From Corynebacterium sp. HMSC036D02 (GTDB taxonomy: Bacteria > Actinomycetota > Actinomycetes > Mycobacteriales > Mycobacteriaceae), in the NCBI RefSeq assembly GCF_001836165.1, contig NZ_KV827648.1:124001-188000 (forward strand): 64,000 nucleotides of DNA, in the 5' to 3' direction. This document shows, one piece after another, positions 51,598 to 60,750 of this stretch (its first letter is position 1; each line of letters opens with the position of its first letter). The notes beneath the pieces are model-generated. The model saw nothing but the letters and a program-made list of their open reading frames with translations, ran no database searches and was not told where the DNA came from. The position numbers and the translations under genes are program-made.

Positions 51598-53523
51598 TTA
51601 AGATCGCGCCGCCACGATGAAGGGGCCGATTTGTTGCGTGTTCCACCCTTCCTCAAAGACCTCCGGGTTGAAGAACACCGCGCGGTAGCGCACGTTGGGC
51701 TGGTTGGGGTAGATGTCTTCAGCCAAGTGCGTCTTATAACCATCGCCGGGCTCTTCTAGATCACCGCGGAAGATGAGGACGTCCGGCCCGCGCCACGGCG
51801 CGGACTCAAGCGACTCCGCAAACTCTTCCGGAGTTTGTTCCCAGGACTTGGAAGCCCACTCCTCGATCTGCAGGTTGCGGGTGCTGAACTCTCCCAGCGG
51901 GTTGGCGTAGTTACTGGTGAAGGCGTTGAAGCCGTAATAGGGGTTATAGGCCATGAAGAGCTTCTCATCGGTCAGGACAACCGTGTCGTTGGCCTCGTAG
52001 CCCTGGGCATCGATGAATTCACGGATCTTGCCGTAATTAGCGGAAGAATCGCTGGTGTAGCGGTCCGCGCGCTCCCCGTAGCCGTCGGTATCGGTATAAG
52101 CGTGGTCCAAGGCGGTCACGTTCGTTGCCGGGATCTGCTGCGCATAGTAAATACCGCCCAGCCCCATGATGATGGCAAAGACCAGGGTCACGCGCTTGCT
52201 GGTGGCTTCAGAGAATCCTGCCGGATAAAGCGTGGGAAGGCCCATGAGGCGGACGTCGGCCAGCGCGAGAATGCCGGCCGTGGCGAAAAGCACCGCGACG
52301 ATAAGCTCCAGGCGGAAGCCCAGCAGCGTGCTGCCGGCAAGGGTCATGACCATGGAGGCCAGAGTCCACAGGTAGGTTCCGACAAGCGCGGTGCCCATGG
52401 CTCTGATTTCGGGTTCGTCAACGCGCAAGATGAGGTAGATCAGGCCAATAAGGCTGAGGGCGCCGATGACGGACAAGGAGAGGAAGGGCGCCGGGATTTG
52501 GGTGCCTTCCTCCGGCAGGTAGTGCTGCGCGGTGGATTCTAGCGGGGCGGTGGCGTGCAGGACGGCGTGCAGATACGGTGCCCAAGCAATCGCGGCGATG
52601 GCCAGGGATCCGGCCGCGATGGCGGCGAGGCGCACGAGGGGAGTCCACGTACGGTCGCCCACGCACGTGACGAGTGCAATGAGGCTGACGATGGTCAGCG
52701 CCACGGCGCCCGTGTACAGCGTGTAGAAGCAGGCTGAGATTCCCAAGTAGATAGCGATTGCGGCGGTGGAGAACCAGGAAGCCCTATAGAAAGCGTGCGA
52801 ACACAGGACGGCGACCGCTGGGACACCCATGGCGATGACTGCGGAATAGGGCTCCTCAGCACCGATGGTCAGGGTCACCGCCGTGGTGGTCAAGGCAATG
52901 GCGGTGGCAACGGGCAGGGATCCGGTAAGCCGTTGCCACAGCGGAACCAGGATGCACCCGGCCATGGCCAGGGAGATGAGGCTCCAGGGTTGGTAGACCT
53001 CCCAGCCCGGCATGTTGAGAAGGTTGGCGAGCCGCCCGCCCATCCAGAACCAGCCCAGCGGGTAGAAGGTAGGCAAGCCCTCGTAGTTCATGTCCGCATA
53101 AGAGCTGGCCTCTGTGGCGCGGGTGAGGAATTGGGTGCGGAATACCTGGTCGACTTGGACACCGTCGAGCCACAGGCGGGAGGCCGAAAGAGGCAAGCCG
53201 ATACTGGTTAGTGTGAGCAGCGCGGGCGAAATGTAGCACACAGCGGTGGTGAGCCACGTCCGCCAACGGGGGCGCGGCGAAGCGCCAATCACCCACCACG
53301 CGCACAGAGCTCCCACCAGCAGAACGGTGAGTGCAGTTCCCGCCGTGCTCAACGCGCGGGTCACCATCGACGTACTGAACGCCGGGAGGGAGACCGTCTT
53401 AAAGGCAAAGAAACCAATCAACGTAACAAGGCCGCCACCTACAGCGGCGGCGGCAATGCCCACGAGACTGGCGCGACGCGAGAGGCGGTCGACGTCATAT
53501 TCAATGGTGGGAGACTCAGTCAT
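51598..53523 (-). CDS. aftA: Galactan 5-O-arabinofuranosyltransferase AftA
   Basis: 641-aa GT-C membrane protein that adds the first arabinofuranose to galactan. Multiple helices cover residues 20-450, with a short loop motif MNYEGLPTFYPLGWFW, and an extracytoplasmic C-terminal domain. ATG 53523 (MTESPTIEYDVDRL) is preferred over the upstream Met at 53541. Gene order emb-aftA-dprE2-dprE1 matches mycolata. Confidence 0.92.
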   Translation of the reverse strand: MTESPTIEYDVDRLSRRASLVGIAAAAVGGGLVTLIGFFAFKTVSLPAFSTSMVTRALSTAGTALTVLLVGALCAWWVIGASPRPRWRTWLTTAVCYISPALLTLTSIGLPLSASRLWLDGVQVDQVFRTQFLTRATEASSYADMNYEGLPTFYPLGWFWMGGRLANLLNMPGWEVYQPWSLISLAMAGCILVPLWQRLTGSLPVATAIALTTTAVTLTIGAEEPYSAVIAMGVPAVAVLCSHAFYRASWFSTAAIAIYLGISACFYTLYTGAVALTIVSLIALVTCVGDRTWTPLVRLAAIAAGSLAIAAIAWAPYLHAVLHATAPLESTAQHYLPEEGTQIPAPFLSLSVIGALSLIGLIYLILRVDEPEIRAMGTALVGTYLWTLASMVMTLAGSTLLGFRLELIVAVLFATAGILALADVRLMGLPTLYPAGFSEATSKRVTLVFAIIMGLGGIYYAQQIPATNVTALDHAYTDTDGYGERADRYTSDSSANYGKIREFIDAQGYEANDTVVLTDEKLFMAYNPYYGFNAFTSNYANPLGEFSTRNLQIEEWASKSWEQTPEEFAESLESAPWRGPDVLIFRGDLEEPGDGYKTHLAEDIYPNQPNVRYRAVFFNPEVFEEGWNTQQIGPFIVAARS

Positions 53524-53561
53524 GTAAGTAGTCTCCCACACGCCGTGGACTTAGCGGAACT

Positions 53562-54320
53562 TTAGAAAGGCAGCTTCCGGAAGATTGCCTGCGGGATGAA
53601 CTTGAATCCCAAGGACACGTACTCAAACAGCGGGTGCACGAAGATGGACTGCTTGCCATCCAGCACCGCCTTGACGGTGGCCTTAGCCACGTCGGAGACG
53701 TTGACGGTCAGTGGCGCTTCGCCGGCTTCCGCCGACATCTTGGTGCGCACCTGGCCCGGGCGAACTACGAGCACCTTGGCGCCGGAGCCGCGCAGGGCCT
53801 CACCCAGGTTGATGAAGAAGCCATCCACGCCGGCCTTAGAGGCGCCGTAGACAAAGTTGGAGCGGCGCACGCGCATGCCGGCGACGGAGGAGATCGCCAC
53901 GATGGTGCCGTGGCCCTGCTCCTTGAACTTCTGGCCGAGCAAGACGCCGAGGGAGACCGGTGCGGTGTAGTTGGTCTGGGCGGAGGCGACCGCCTTGGCC
54001 TGGTCCTGCCACAGTTCTTCCTGGTCACCGAGGGTGCCGAAGGCGATGATGGCAACGTCGACGTCGTCGCGCTCAAAGGCGCGCTTGACGACGTCCCCGT
54101 GGCCCTCGAAGTCAGTCGCGTCAAAGTCGATGACCTCGACGTCGCCACCGCGGGACTCGATGGTCGCGCGGGCATCCGCGATGCGCGGGGAGTCGGCGCG
54201 TGCCGCGAGGGTGACCTTGGCCGGGCCGCGCTCGAGGAATTCTTCGACGATGCCCAGGCCGATTTCGGAGGTGCCGCCGAGAAGGAGGATGTGTTGTGCT
54301 TGGCCTACTGCATTCAGCAT
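53562..54320 (-). CDS. dprE2: Decaprenylphosphoryl-2-keto-ribose reductase DprE2
   Basis: 252-aa SDR-type enzyme making decaprenylphosphoryl-arabinose with DprE1. NAD motif LLLGGTSEIGLGIVEE, AFGTLG, catalytic Ser in ISSVAGMRV and YGASK in FVYGASKAGV are present. It follows dprE1 by 14 bp. Confidence 0.95.
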   Translation of the reverse strand: MLNAVGQAQHILLLGGTSEIGLGIVEEFLERGPAKVTLAARADSPRIADARATIESRGGDVEVIDFDATDFEGHGDVVKRAFERDDVDVAIIAFGTLGDQEELWQDQAKAVASAQTNYTAPVSLGVLLGQKFKEQGHGTIVAISSVAGMRVRRSNFVYGASKAGVDGFFINLGEALRGSGAKVLVVRPGQVRTKMSAEAGEAPLTVNVSDVAKATVKAVLDGKQSIFVHPLFEYVSLGFKFIPQAIFRKLPF

Positions 54321-54334
54321 GAGGGTGTTCCTTT

Positions 54335-55738
54335 CTAGTGCAGCTCGAGGCGGCGGGACATATCGGAGGCGAAGACGCCGGTCGGGTCGATGTCGTTGCG
54401 GGTCTTGAGCCAGCCCTCGAGGCCCGGGTACATCTTGTGGAAGTTCTCCGCCGAGGTGCGGGACTCCTTGGCCAGGTAGAGGCGGCCGCCGAATTCCATG
54501 ACGCGCTTATCCAGGTCGTCGAGGAAGGCGCCCAGGCCCGGCTTGATGGGGAAGTCCACGCAGACATTCCAGCCCGGCATCGGGTAGGACAGCGGGGCCT
54601 TGTTACCCGGGCCGAAGAGCTTGAACACGTTGAGCGCGGAGTAGTGTCCGGACTTCTGCATGTCGCGGATGATGTCCTTGAAGGGCTCGACGGCGTCGGT
54701 CGGCACCACGAACTGGTACTGCAGGAAGCCGTTGGAGCCGTAGCCACGGTTCCACTCTCCGATAAGATCCAGCGGCTGGTAGAACTGCGTGAGGTTCTTG
54801 ACCTGGTTACGCGCCGGGGCGCCCATGAGGTAGTAGGCCTCGCCGATAGCCATGAGCGAGAGCTTGTTCATGGTGAAGTTCGGGAAGATATCCGGAACCG
54901 TCATCAGCTGCGGGGCATTGAACTTCAGCGGGTCTTTCGCCAGCTTCGGGGCGAGCTCCTCGAGCTGCTCCAGGGTGGCCAGGGAGCCGCGGGAAATGGT
55001 GGAGCGGCCCAGCTTTGGTTCCGGGGAGATGACGTCGAACCACGCGGAGGAGTACGTGTAGTTGTGCTCCGAGCCATCGGAGTGGAAGGCCACGGTTTCA
55101 TCGAGGTTATCCGTGCGGTCGGTATCCGCGATGAAGTAGGCGGTTTCCGTCTTCGTCATCTTGATCTTGGCGCGCAGGATGATGCCGGTCAGGCCCATGC
55201 CGCCGACGGTGGCCCAGAAGAGATCGCTGTTCTCACCTTCCGGTTCCAGGTGTAGGACTCGGCCGTCTGCCACGAGCAGCTCCATGGAGGTGACGTGGTC
55301 GCCGAAAGAACCGGCGGAGTGGTGGTTCTTGCCGTGGATGTCCGGGCCAATAGCACCGCCGATGGTGACCTGGCGGGTACCCGGCAGAACAGGAACCCAC
55401 AGGCCGTAGGGCAGGGCGGCCTTCATGAGCTGGTCGAGGGTGACACCACCGTCGACGTCGACAATGCCCGACTCCGGATCGATGGAGTGGATCTTGTTGA
55501 GCGGTTGCATGTCGATGACGAGGCCACCGGCGTTCTGCGCGGGGTCGCCATAGGAGCGGCCCATACCGCGGGCGATGACGCCGCGGCGCAGGTGGGAAGG
55601 CTTATCAGCATTGTCCTCAGCCACCTGGGCGACGGCGGTCTTGATGACGTCGACGTCTGGGGTGGACAAAACGTGGGCGGTTGTCGCCGCCGTGCGGCCC
55701 CAACCGTGGAGGGACTTCTCAGTAGTATGCAGTTCCAT
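54335..55738 (-). CDS. dprE1: Decaprenylphosphoryl-beta-D-ribose oxidase DprE1
   Basis: 467-aa FAD enzyme catalysing the first epimerisation step to decaprenylphosphoryl-arabinose. The FAD domain shows [15 protein letters not shown] and [17 protein letters not shown]. The active-site cysteine in NVCVDFPI is C393, equivalent to C387 of the M. tuberculosis enzyme targeted by benzothiazinones, so the wild-type residue is kept. It is the first gene of the unit; an inverted repeat lies upstream at 55778-55796. Confidence 0.95.
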   Translation of the reverse strand: MELHTTEKSLHGWGRTAATTAHVLSTPDVDVIKTAVAQVAEDNADKPSHLRRGVIARGMGRSYGDPAQNAGGLVIDMQPLNKIHSIDPESGIVDVDGGVTLDQLMKAALPYGLWVPVLPGTRQVTIGGAIGPDIHGKNHHSAGSFGDHVTSMELLVADGRVLHLEPEGENSDLFWATVGGMGLTGIILRAKIKMTKTETAYFIADTDRTDNLDETVAFHSDGSEHNYTYSSAWFDVISPEPKLGRSTISRGSLATLEQLEELAPKLAKDPLKFNAPQLMTVPDIFPNFTMNKLSLMAIGEAYYLMGAPARNQVKNLTQFYQPLDLIGEWNRGYGSNGFLQYQFVVPTDAVEPFKDIIRDMQKSGHYSALNVFKLFGPGNKAPLSYPMPGWNVCVDFPIKPGLGAFLDDLDKRVMEFGGRLYLAKESRTSAENFHKMYPGLEGWLKTRNDIDPTGVFASDMSRRLELH

Positions 55739-55777
55739 CTCTTACTCTTTGATTCGATGTGATGGGTCGGTTTTCTA

Positions 55778-55796
55778 CACTACCTAGGCGGTAGTG
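55778..55796. promoter_or_regulatory. Inverted repeat upstream of dprE1, candidate operator
   Basis: CACTACC-TAGGC-GGTAGTG has perfect 7-bp arms with a 5-bp spacer, about 40 bp before the dprE1 start. On the minus strand it overlaps TAGTGT (a possible -10 box). Confidence 0.5.
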
Positions 55797-55886
55797 CCTG
55801 TGGCGGGAGTGAAAACGTGAGATTAGGTACAAAAGCCAAGTAAACGGAACGTTTGTATTGTCCGAGTCTGTGGTTTTAGTTCGGAA

Positions 55887-56165
55887 TTAGTACAGATCCA
55901 TGATCTCTCGGATTTCTTCCGGCAGTTCTTCTTGGGAGCTAATCTCTGGGCCGTCATACTCACGCAGGATCTCATAGACGCGGCCGCGCGAAGTGGAATC
56001 GAGGATGGGAAGTTCCTCGGCGATGAGCCGCGTCATAAAACCATTGAGCGGTAGCGACGTGTGTTCTGTCGCCAGAAAGTGGCCGTGGCGCTTGTCTTCC
56101 TCGGCGCGCTCATCTTGCGCTGCTCGCTGTGCTGGGGTGAGGTGCTCTTTTTTAGAGGAGTACAT
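55887..56165 (-). CDS. Conserved hypothetical protein of 92 aa
   Basis: Charged soluble protein (about 30% Glu/Asp/Lys/Arg) starting MYSSKKEHLTPAQRAAQDER and ending EEIREIMDLY, with predicted helices and no known motif. Divergent from the membrane protein at 56202 with a 36-bp gap. Function unknown. Confidence 0.65.
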   Translation of the reverse strand: MYSSKKEHLTPAQRAAQDERAEEDKRHGHFLATEHTSLPLNGFMTRLIAEELPILDSTSRGRVYEILREYDGPEISSQEELPEEIREIMDLY

Positions 56166-56201
56166 GCACGGTAGCCTACCGCCCGCCTAAAGTGGGGCGG
56201 T

Positions 56202-56624
56202 ATGACTTCTCCCAAGCAAGATAATTATGCGCTGGATGACACCCTTGCCGGACGCATCACCCAAGCCGCGGCCGTGGGCATTATGACCGCGTTCCCCGAC
56301 TGGATTAAGAATAAGACTGCGCTCGTTCTCGCCTATGTGCTGTCAATCCTCGGGTTCGGCGCACTCGTGGCCATTACTAATGCCGAGAGCCACGAGGACC
56401 GGCCGGAGCCGGAGACTCCCGATGTCCCCGTGTGGGCCATCCCGGTTGCCTTCGGCATTCTGCTGCTGGGCGGATGGATCACCGTAAAGACTGAGCGCAG
56501 CGTGGTGCGATTTATTCGCCGCCGCGGGGTGGCAAGACCCTGGACCGTCTGGGGTGGAATCAGTGCCGCCATCGTTTTCATTCTCAGCGAGCTTGAAGCA
56601 CGCGAGCTCACCGCCCGCAACTAA
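56202..56624 (+). CDS. Small membrane protein of unknown function
   Basis: 140 aa with three hydrophobic segments (about residues 38-56, 75-92 and 114-130), separated by an acidic ESHEDRPEPETPD loop. No recognisable domain. Followed after 20 bp by the pRiA4b ORF-3-like gene. Confidence 0.65.
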   Translation: MTSPKQDNYALDDTLAGRITQAAAVGIMTAFPDWIKNKTALVLAYVLSILGFGALVAITNAESHEDRPEPETPDVPVWAIPVAFGILLLGGWITVKTERSVVRFIRRRGVARPWTVWGGISAAIVFILSELEARELTARN

Positions 56625-56644
56625 AAGTGCGTATGGTGGGGCAC

Positions 56645-57520
56645 ATGAGCTCAAAGGTCACAGATTTGGCGCAGGTCCGCGCCAATCGTGGTGATTCTGC
56701 TCGAACCCTGCTGTGTCAGGTATCTAACGTCCGCGCGGATGCCGAGGTTCACCGTCAGATCGGTTTTTCCGATGCGCTCACGTTGGAAGAGCTCCACCAT
56801 ATTCTTGAAATCTGCTTCGGGCTGCCGCACGAGGATTCACCGTGGCACTTTTTTGAGCACACAGATGCCCGCGGCCAGCGCATCGATCCGAGCCACACCG
56901 TGCGCGAATTCTTGAGCCGCGAAGGCGAGCAGGTTGATTATGCCTGGGGGCTGTGGGATTTCGAGATCGTTGTGGTGGAGACCTACCCGCGCGATAGCGG
57001 GACGCCGGAGGCCCTGTGCGTGGGCGGTTCCGGTTCTTTCCACACACCCTTCGATCTCACCGCCGTGAATGCGGAGCTCACCGGTCAGGAAACAATTGAT
57101 GAGGTTCTGGAACTTGTGGCTAGTCCCGTTCGCGCGCTGATTGAAAGAACCCGGCTCTATGACTTCGTTCCACTTCTCCAAGCGCTGGATTTGAAGCGTG
57201 AGGTGAGCATTGATGCTGGGGTGTTTCGCCAGCTGCGCACTTTGCCGCGTGAGGTGACGAACGAGGGTAAGGATGCTTTCTGGTCGTTGGCTCTAGCGCT
57301 GTCCTGCATGGGCGGGCGCGAATTGACCGATTCCGTAGCGGAGACCTCTATGGCCGCGCTGGGGTGGGTCGACGATGATGGCGAGGAGCTGCGTGGCCCG
57401 GAAATTCGGGAGCTGTGCTTGGCTTCGCTTAAGGTGCTTTCTTCTCTCGGCGCCTATGGCGAAGATGCCGTCGCGCCCGTGGACCGCCTGGACATTTACC
57501 GCGCCCTTGTCCGCGGGTAG
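56645..57520 (+). CDS. pRiA4b ORF-3-like (IS1096 TnpR-type) protein
   Basis: 291 aa. The first 170 residues fit the pRiA4b ORF-3 family: LTLEELHHILEICFGL, WHFFEH, then YAWGLWDFEIVVV. The rest is a helical region of unknown role. Such proteins occur both as IS1096 passengers and as chromosomal genes; no transposase is nearby here, so mobility is not implied. ATG 56645 is preferred to ATG 56627. Confidence 0.75.
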   Translation: MSSKVTDLAQVRANRGDSARTLLCQVSNVRADAEVHRQIGFSDALTLEELHHILEICFGLPHEDSPWHFFEHTDARGQRIDPSHTVREFLSREGEQVDYAWGLWDFEIVVVETYPRDSGTPEALCVGGSGSFHTPFDLTAVNAELTGQETIDEVLELVASPVRALIERTRLYDFVPLLQALDLKREVSIDAGVFRQLRTLPREVTNEGKDAFWSLALALSCMGGRELTDSVAETSMAALGWVDDDGEELRGPEIRELCLASLKVLSSLGAYGEDAVAPVDRLDIYRALVRG

Positions 57521-57531
57521 AGTATTTCGCC

Positions 57532-57942
57532 GTGACTGAACCTACCTCTAGCATGAAGACCCAACTCGTGCGCTTCGTATCCGTCGGTGTTTTCACTGCG
57601 GCGATTGATTATGGCCTTACCCTCTTTCTGACGTACCTAGGCCTGCACCGTTCTTTGGCGAAGGCGATTGGCTGGGTCTTCGGCACTATCGCCGCCTATG
57701 TGGCGAATGCCCGGTGGACTTTTGGCGCCCAGGTTTCTGGTCGCACCGCCGGTGCCGTGGGCTTGTTGTATTTATCCACCTTCGCCGTACAGAATTTCCT
57801 GTATTGGGTGCTCAACGCCCCGCTGATCAGCTTGGGCTTTGAAGGCGCGGTCAAGGACACTATCGCCTTCGTCATCGCACAAGGCGTTGCTACGGTGACC
57901 AACTTCGCCATTCAGCGCGCCTTCATCTTCAAAGGAAAGTAA
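57532..57942 (+). CDS. GtrA family membrane protein (first of a tandem pair)
   Basis: 136-aa four-helix protein with RFVSVGVFTAAIDYGLTLFL and ANARWTF, both GtrA hallmarks. GtrA proteins are linked to moving or organising polyprenyl-linked sugars; the mycobacterial homologue Rv3789 lies beside dprE1. The start is GTG 57532, with ATG 57553 as alternative. Confidence 0.87.
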   Translation: MTEPTSSMKTQLVRFVSVGVFTAAIDYGLTLFLTYLGLHRSLAKAIGWVFGTIAAYVANARWTFGAQVSGRTAGAVGLLYLSTFAVQNFLYWVLNAPLISLGFEGAVKDTIAFVIAQGVATVTNFAIQRAFIFKGK

Positions 57943-57944
57943 CC

Positions 57945-58400
57945 ATGGCTGGTCGCGCCGAACGCCTCTCACGGTCGAATTCCCTGCAGGCGCAGGGCGC
58001 GAAGTTCGCGATCACGGGAGCCATTGCCGCGCTTATCGACGTCTCCCTGACCTGGCTTTTTCAAATTGGTTTAGGTCTGTTCGGCGATGTGGCCTCGAGA
58101 ACTATTGGCTTTGCCGCCGGCACCTTCGCGGCTTATTTATTGAACCGGCGGTGGACCTTCAACGCGCGGGCTTCGAAGCGCCGCTTTGCTGCCGTGTTTG
58201 CCACCTACGCCATGACCTATGCGATCAACATTGTGCTGTATCGCTGGGCTTTCCCCTTCTTTGATCACACGCTGGACTGGCCTTCGTCCTGGGCGCTGAC
58301 AGTGGCTTTCGTGATTGCCCAGGGCACGGCAACGCTTATCAACTTCTTTGTGCAGCGGTGGGTGATTTTCCGCAGCACGCGCAAGTCCTTTGAGGTTTAG
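57945..58400 (+). CDS. GtrA family membrane protein (second of a tandem pair)
   Basis: 151-aa four-helix GtrA protein with KFAITGAIAALIDVSLTWLF and LNRRWTFNA. It starts 2 bp after the first copy; the two sequences are clearly related but diverged. The stop overlaps the convergent glfT1 stop by 4 bp. Confidence 0.87.
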   Translation: MAGRAERLSRSNSLQAQGAKFAITGAIAALIDVSLTWLFQIGLGLFGDVASRTIGFAAGTFAAYLLNRRWTFNARASKRRFAAVFATYAMTYAINIVLYRWAFPFFDHTLDWPSSWALTVAFVIAQGTATLINFFVQRWVIFRSTRKSFEV

Positions 58401-59302
58401 GGCCGGCGGAAGTCTTCCTTGCGTCCGCGGTTGTGGAGGCGCAGCCATTCCATGAATCCCTTCACGTCGTGCTGCTGCACGATGAAGAACCAGCCGAAAC
58501 GCGCGAATTCCTGCGGCAGCAGCTTGCGCATGCCGCGCTGCCACAGAAGGTAGCCGCGGTTGCGGTAGGTGAAGAAGCGCTTGAACTCGCCCTCCGGATA
58601 CTGCGTGTGCATCTTGCCGCCGAGGATGGGCTTGAATTCATCGGAGCCATCCGGGTGCAGGTAGCTGGTGGTCAGCGCGGTGCCGAAGCTTAAGCCTGAG
58701 TTGACCAGGCGGCGGTGGTACTCCACTTCATCGCCACGGATGAACAGGCGGTAGTCCGGTACGCCGATGATCTCCATGGCTTCGGCAGAGATGAGTGCCC
58801 CGTTGAAGAGAGAGGCAATGCCGGGGAGGAAATCACCCTCTAGTTCGCTCATGTAACGCCGCCACACCAGGCCCTGGCGCAGTGGGAAAGCCAGCTTGGC
58901 GGGCTCGTCGATATTGCACACGGCTGGGGAGACTTCGTGGAGGCTGTTGTTTTCCGCAACTCGGTAGAGCTCCTCGAGCACGTGGTGGTCGGCGGGGCGG
59001 CCGTCATCGTCAGCACACCACACTGCATCCGCGCCGAGGGCCAGAGCTGTCAGGAATCCCAGCGCAAAGCCGCCCGCACCGCCAAGGTTGGTTTCCGAAG
59101 GCACGTAGACGCCGCGCTCGCCGGCGAGTTCGTGGAGGAGATCCTCTACTGCTGCTTCCGCACCGTTATCCACCACGATCACCCACTGCACCGGGTGTGT
59201 CTGGTTCACCACCTGCTCAAGGGAGGCGCGCAGCAGCTCCACGCGCTGGTGGGTGACGATCACAGCGGCCGTCGTTCCGGCCTGGGACAGGGTGGCAGTC
59301 AT
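58397..59302 (-). CDS. glfT1: Galactofuranosyltransferase GlfT1
   Basis: 301-aa GT2-family glycosyltransferase starting galactan on the decaprenyl linker. Motifs include IVTHQRVELL, the metal-binding CADDDGRP, LFNGALIS and FIRGDEVEYHRRL. It corresponds to Rv3782 of M. tuberculosis by sequence type and by proximity to the wzt/wzm exporter. Confidence 0.92.
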   Translation of the reverse strand: MTATLSQAGTTAAVIVTHQRVELLRASLEQVVNQTHPVQWVIVVDNGAEAAVEDLLHELAGERGVYVPSETNLGGAGGFALGFLTALALGADAVWCADDDGRPADHHVLEELYRVAENNSLHEVSPAVCNIDEPAKLAFPLRQGLVWRRYMSELEGDFLPGIASLFNGALISAEAMEIIGVPDYRLFIRGDEVEYHRRLVNSGLSFGTALTTSYLHPDGSDEFKPILGGKMHTQYPEGEFKRFFTYRNRGYLLWQRGMRKLLPQEFARFGWFFIVQQHDVKGFMEWLRLHNRGRKEDFRRP

Positions 59303-59344
59303 GGATTCTATTGTGCCATCCGTGATGAGTTATACGATGCTGCC

Positions 59345-59938
59345 ATGGCTGTAAAAAGTATCGAAGAGATGTGGGCTCCATTCAAACTCACTGTGCAGGT
59401 CGGCGAGCTGACCTTGCGGGTGCTGCGTGATAGCGACATCGCCGCCATCCACGGTGTTAGTGCCACTGAGATTTTTGGTGAGCCGCTTCCGGAGTACACG
59501 TTCCCGTGGTTGAAGCAGAAGCCGGACCCGAGTTTCCGGTGGGCGCACCGTGCGCAGATGTCTCCGGAGGAGTGGTCGTTGGACTTCGGCGTGCACCTTG
59601 GCGGTGAAGTCATTGGTTCGGTGGATCTGCGGGCGCAGAATTTTCCCGATAACCATGAGGTCGTAACCGGATCGTGGATCTACCACCGTCTTCAGGGTCG
59701 CGGGATAGGTACGCAGGTCCGCCACGCCGCTGCGGTATTTTGCTTCGAGTACTTGGGCGCGCGCCAGCTGCGCTCCGAGTGGGAACTGGGCAATGAGGCT
59801 TCCCAGGCTGTATCGCGCAAGCTGGGCTACACCATCGAAGGAAACAAGGCCGTGCTGCGCAAAGAGGATTATCAGCCGGGGCCGGAAGTGACTGTGGCCG
59901 GGATGAGTGAAGAGCTGCGCGAAATGCTTGGGTATTAG
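59345..59938 (+). CDS. GNAT family N-acetyltransferase
   Basis: 197-aa RimJ/RimL-type acetyltransferase. The acetyl-CoA motif is seen as LQGRGIGTQVRHAAAVF, followed by ELGNEASQAVSRKLGY. It lies between glfT1 and wzt in the opposite orientation. Acceptor unknown; the chosen start, ATG 59345, gives a normal N-terminus. Confidence 0.86.
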   Translation: MAVKSIEEMWAPFKLTVQVGELTLRVLRDSDIAAIHGVSATEIFGEPLPEYTFPWLKQKPDPSFRWAHRAQMSPEEWSLDFGVHLGGEVIGSVDLRAQNFPDNHEVVTGSWIYHRLQGRGIGTQVRHAAAVFCFEYLGARQLRSEWELGNEASQAVSRKLGYTIEGNKAVLRKEDYQPGPEVTVAGMSEELREMLGY

Positions 59939-59940
59939 CT

Positions 59941-60738
59941 CTAGACGTTCTCCTCGTTGTCGAAGCGCTTGCGCAAATCCCGCACGTACTGGCCCACCTC
60001 GGGGCCTTCGTACTCGCCGACGACCTCGGAGACCTCGCCTACCGAGCGAATCTGGCCGTGGTCGATCCACAGGGCGGTATCGCACAGCTGCGCCAAGAAG
60101 TCGTTGGAGTGGGAGGCAAAGACTAGGATGCCGGAGCGCTTCACCAGGTCCTGAAGACGGACGCGGGCCTTGGCCATGAAGGCGGCGTCGACGGCGCCGA
60201 TGCCTTCGTCGAGAAGCAGGATCTCCGGCTCAATGGAGGTCACCACGCCCAGTGCTAGGCGCACGCGCATACCGGTGGAATAGGTGCGCAGCGGCATGGA
60301 GAGGTAATCACCCAGCTCAGAGAATTCCGCGATCTCATCCATCTTGGCCTTCATCTGCTTGATGGTCTGGCCCAAGAAGAGGCCGCGGATGATGATGTTG
60401 TCATAGCCGGAGACCTCTGGGTCCATGCCCACGCCGAGGTCGAAGACCGGGGCCACACGCCCGCGGACGTCGGCAGCGCCGCGCGTGGGTTCGTAGATGC
60501 CGGAGAGCAGTCGCAGCAGAGTGGTTTTGCCTGCGCCGTTGTGGCCGACGAGGCCGACGCGGTCGCCCTCACGCAGGTGGAGGTTGATGTCTTTGAGCGC
60601 TTCCACCATGACCACGTTCTGGTCATTCTTGCCAATGGAGCCACCGGCCGTGGAGAGCATCGCCTTCTTGAGGGAGCGGGACTTGGCATCAAAGATGGGA
60701 AAGTCCACGCAAGCGTTATACGTATCAATGGAAACCAT
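59941..60738 (-). CDS. wzt: Galactan ABC exporter ATP-binding protein (Wzt/RfbE type)
   Basis: 265-aa ABC ATPase. Walker A GHNGAGKTTLL, signature YSTGMRVRLAL and Walker B ILLLDEGIGAVD are intact. The short N-terminus and the absence of a glycan-binding C-domain match the mycolata type (Rv3781), which with its permease flips lipid-linked galactan. Confidence 0.93.
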   Translation of the reverse strand: MVSIDTYNACVDFPIFDAKSRSLKKAMLSTAGGSIGKNDQNVVMVEALKDINLHLREGDRVGLVGHNGAGKTTLLRLLSGIYEPTRGAADVRGRVAPVFDLGVGMDPEVSGYDNIIIRGLFLGQTIKQMKAKMDEIAEFSELGDYLSMPLRTYSTGMRVRLALGVVTSIEPEILLLDEGIGAVDAAFMAKARVRLQDLVKRSGILVFASHSNDFLAQLCDTALWIDHGQIRSVGEVSEVVGEYEGPEVGQYVRDLRKRFDNEENV

Positions 60739-60750
60739 GGACGATCCTTT

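Noticed and set aside
53634-55255. Long plus-strand frames opposite dprE2 and dprE1
   Set aside because: Antisense shadows of two well-conserved enzymes.
56645-57520. IS1096 insertion suggested by the pRiA4b ORF-3-like gene
   Set aside because: No transposase or terminal repeats nearby and codon use like the core genes; treated as a chromosomal gene.
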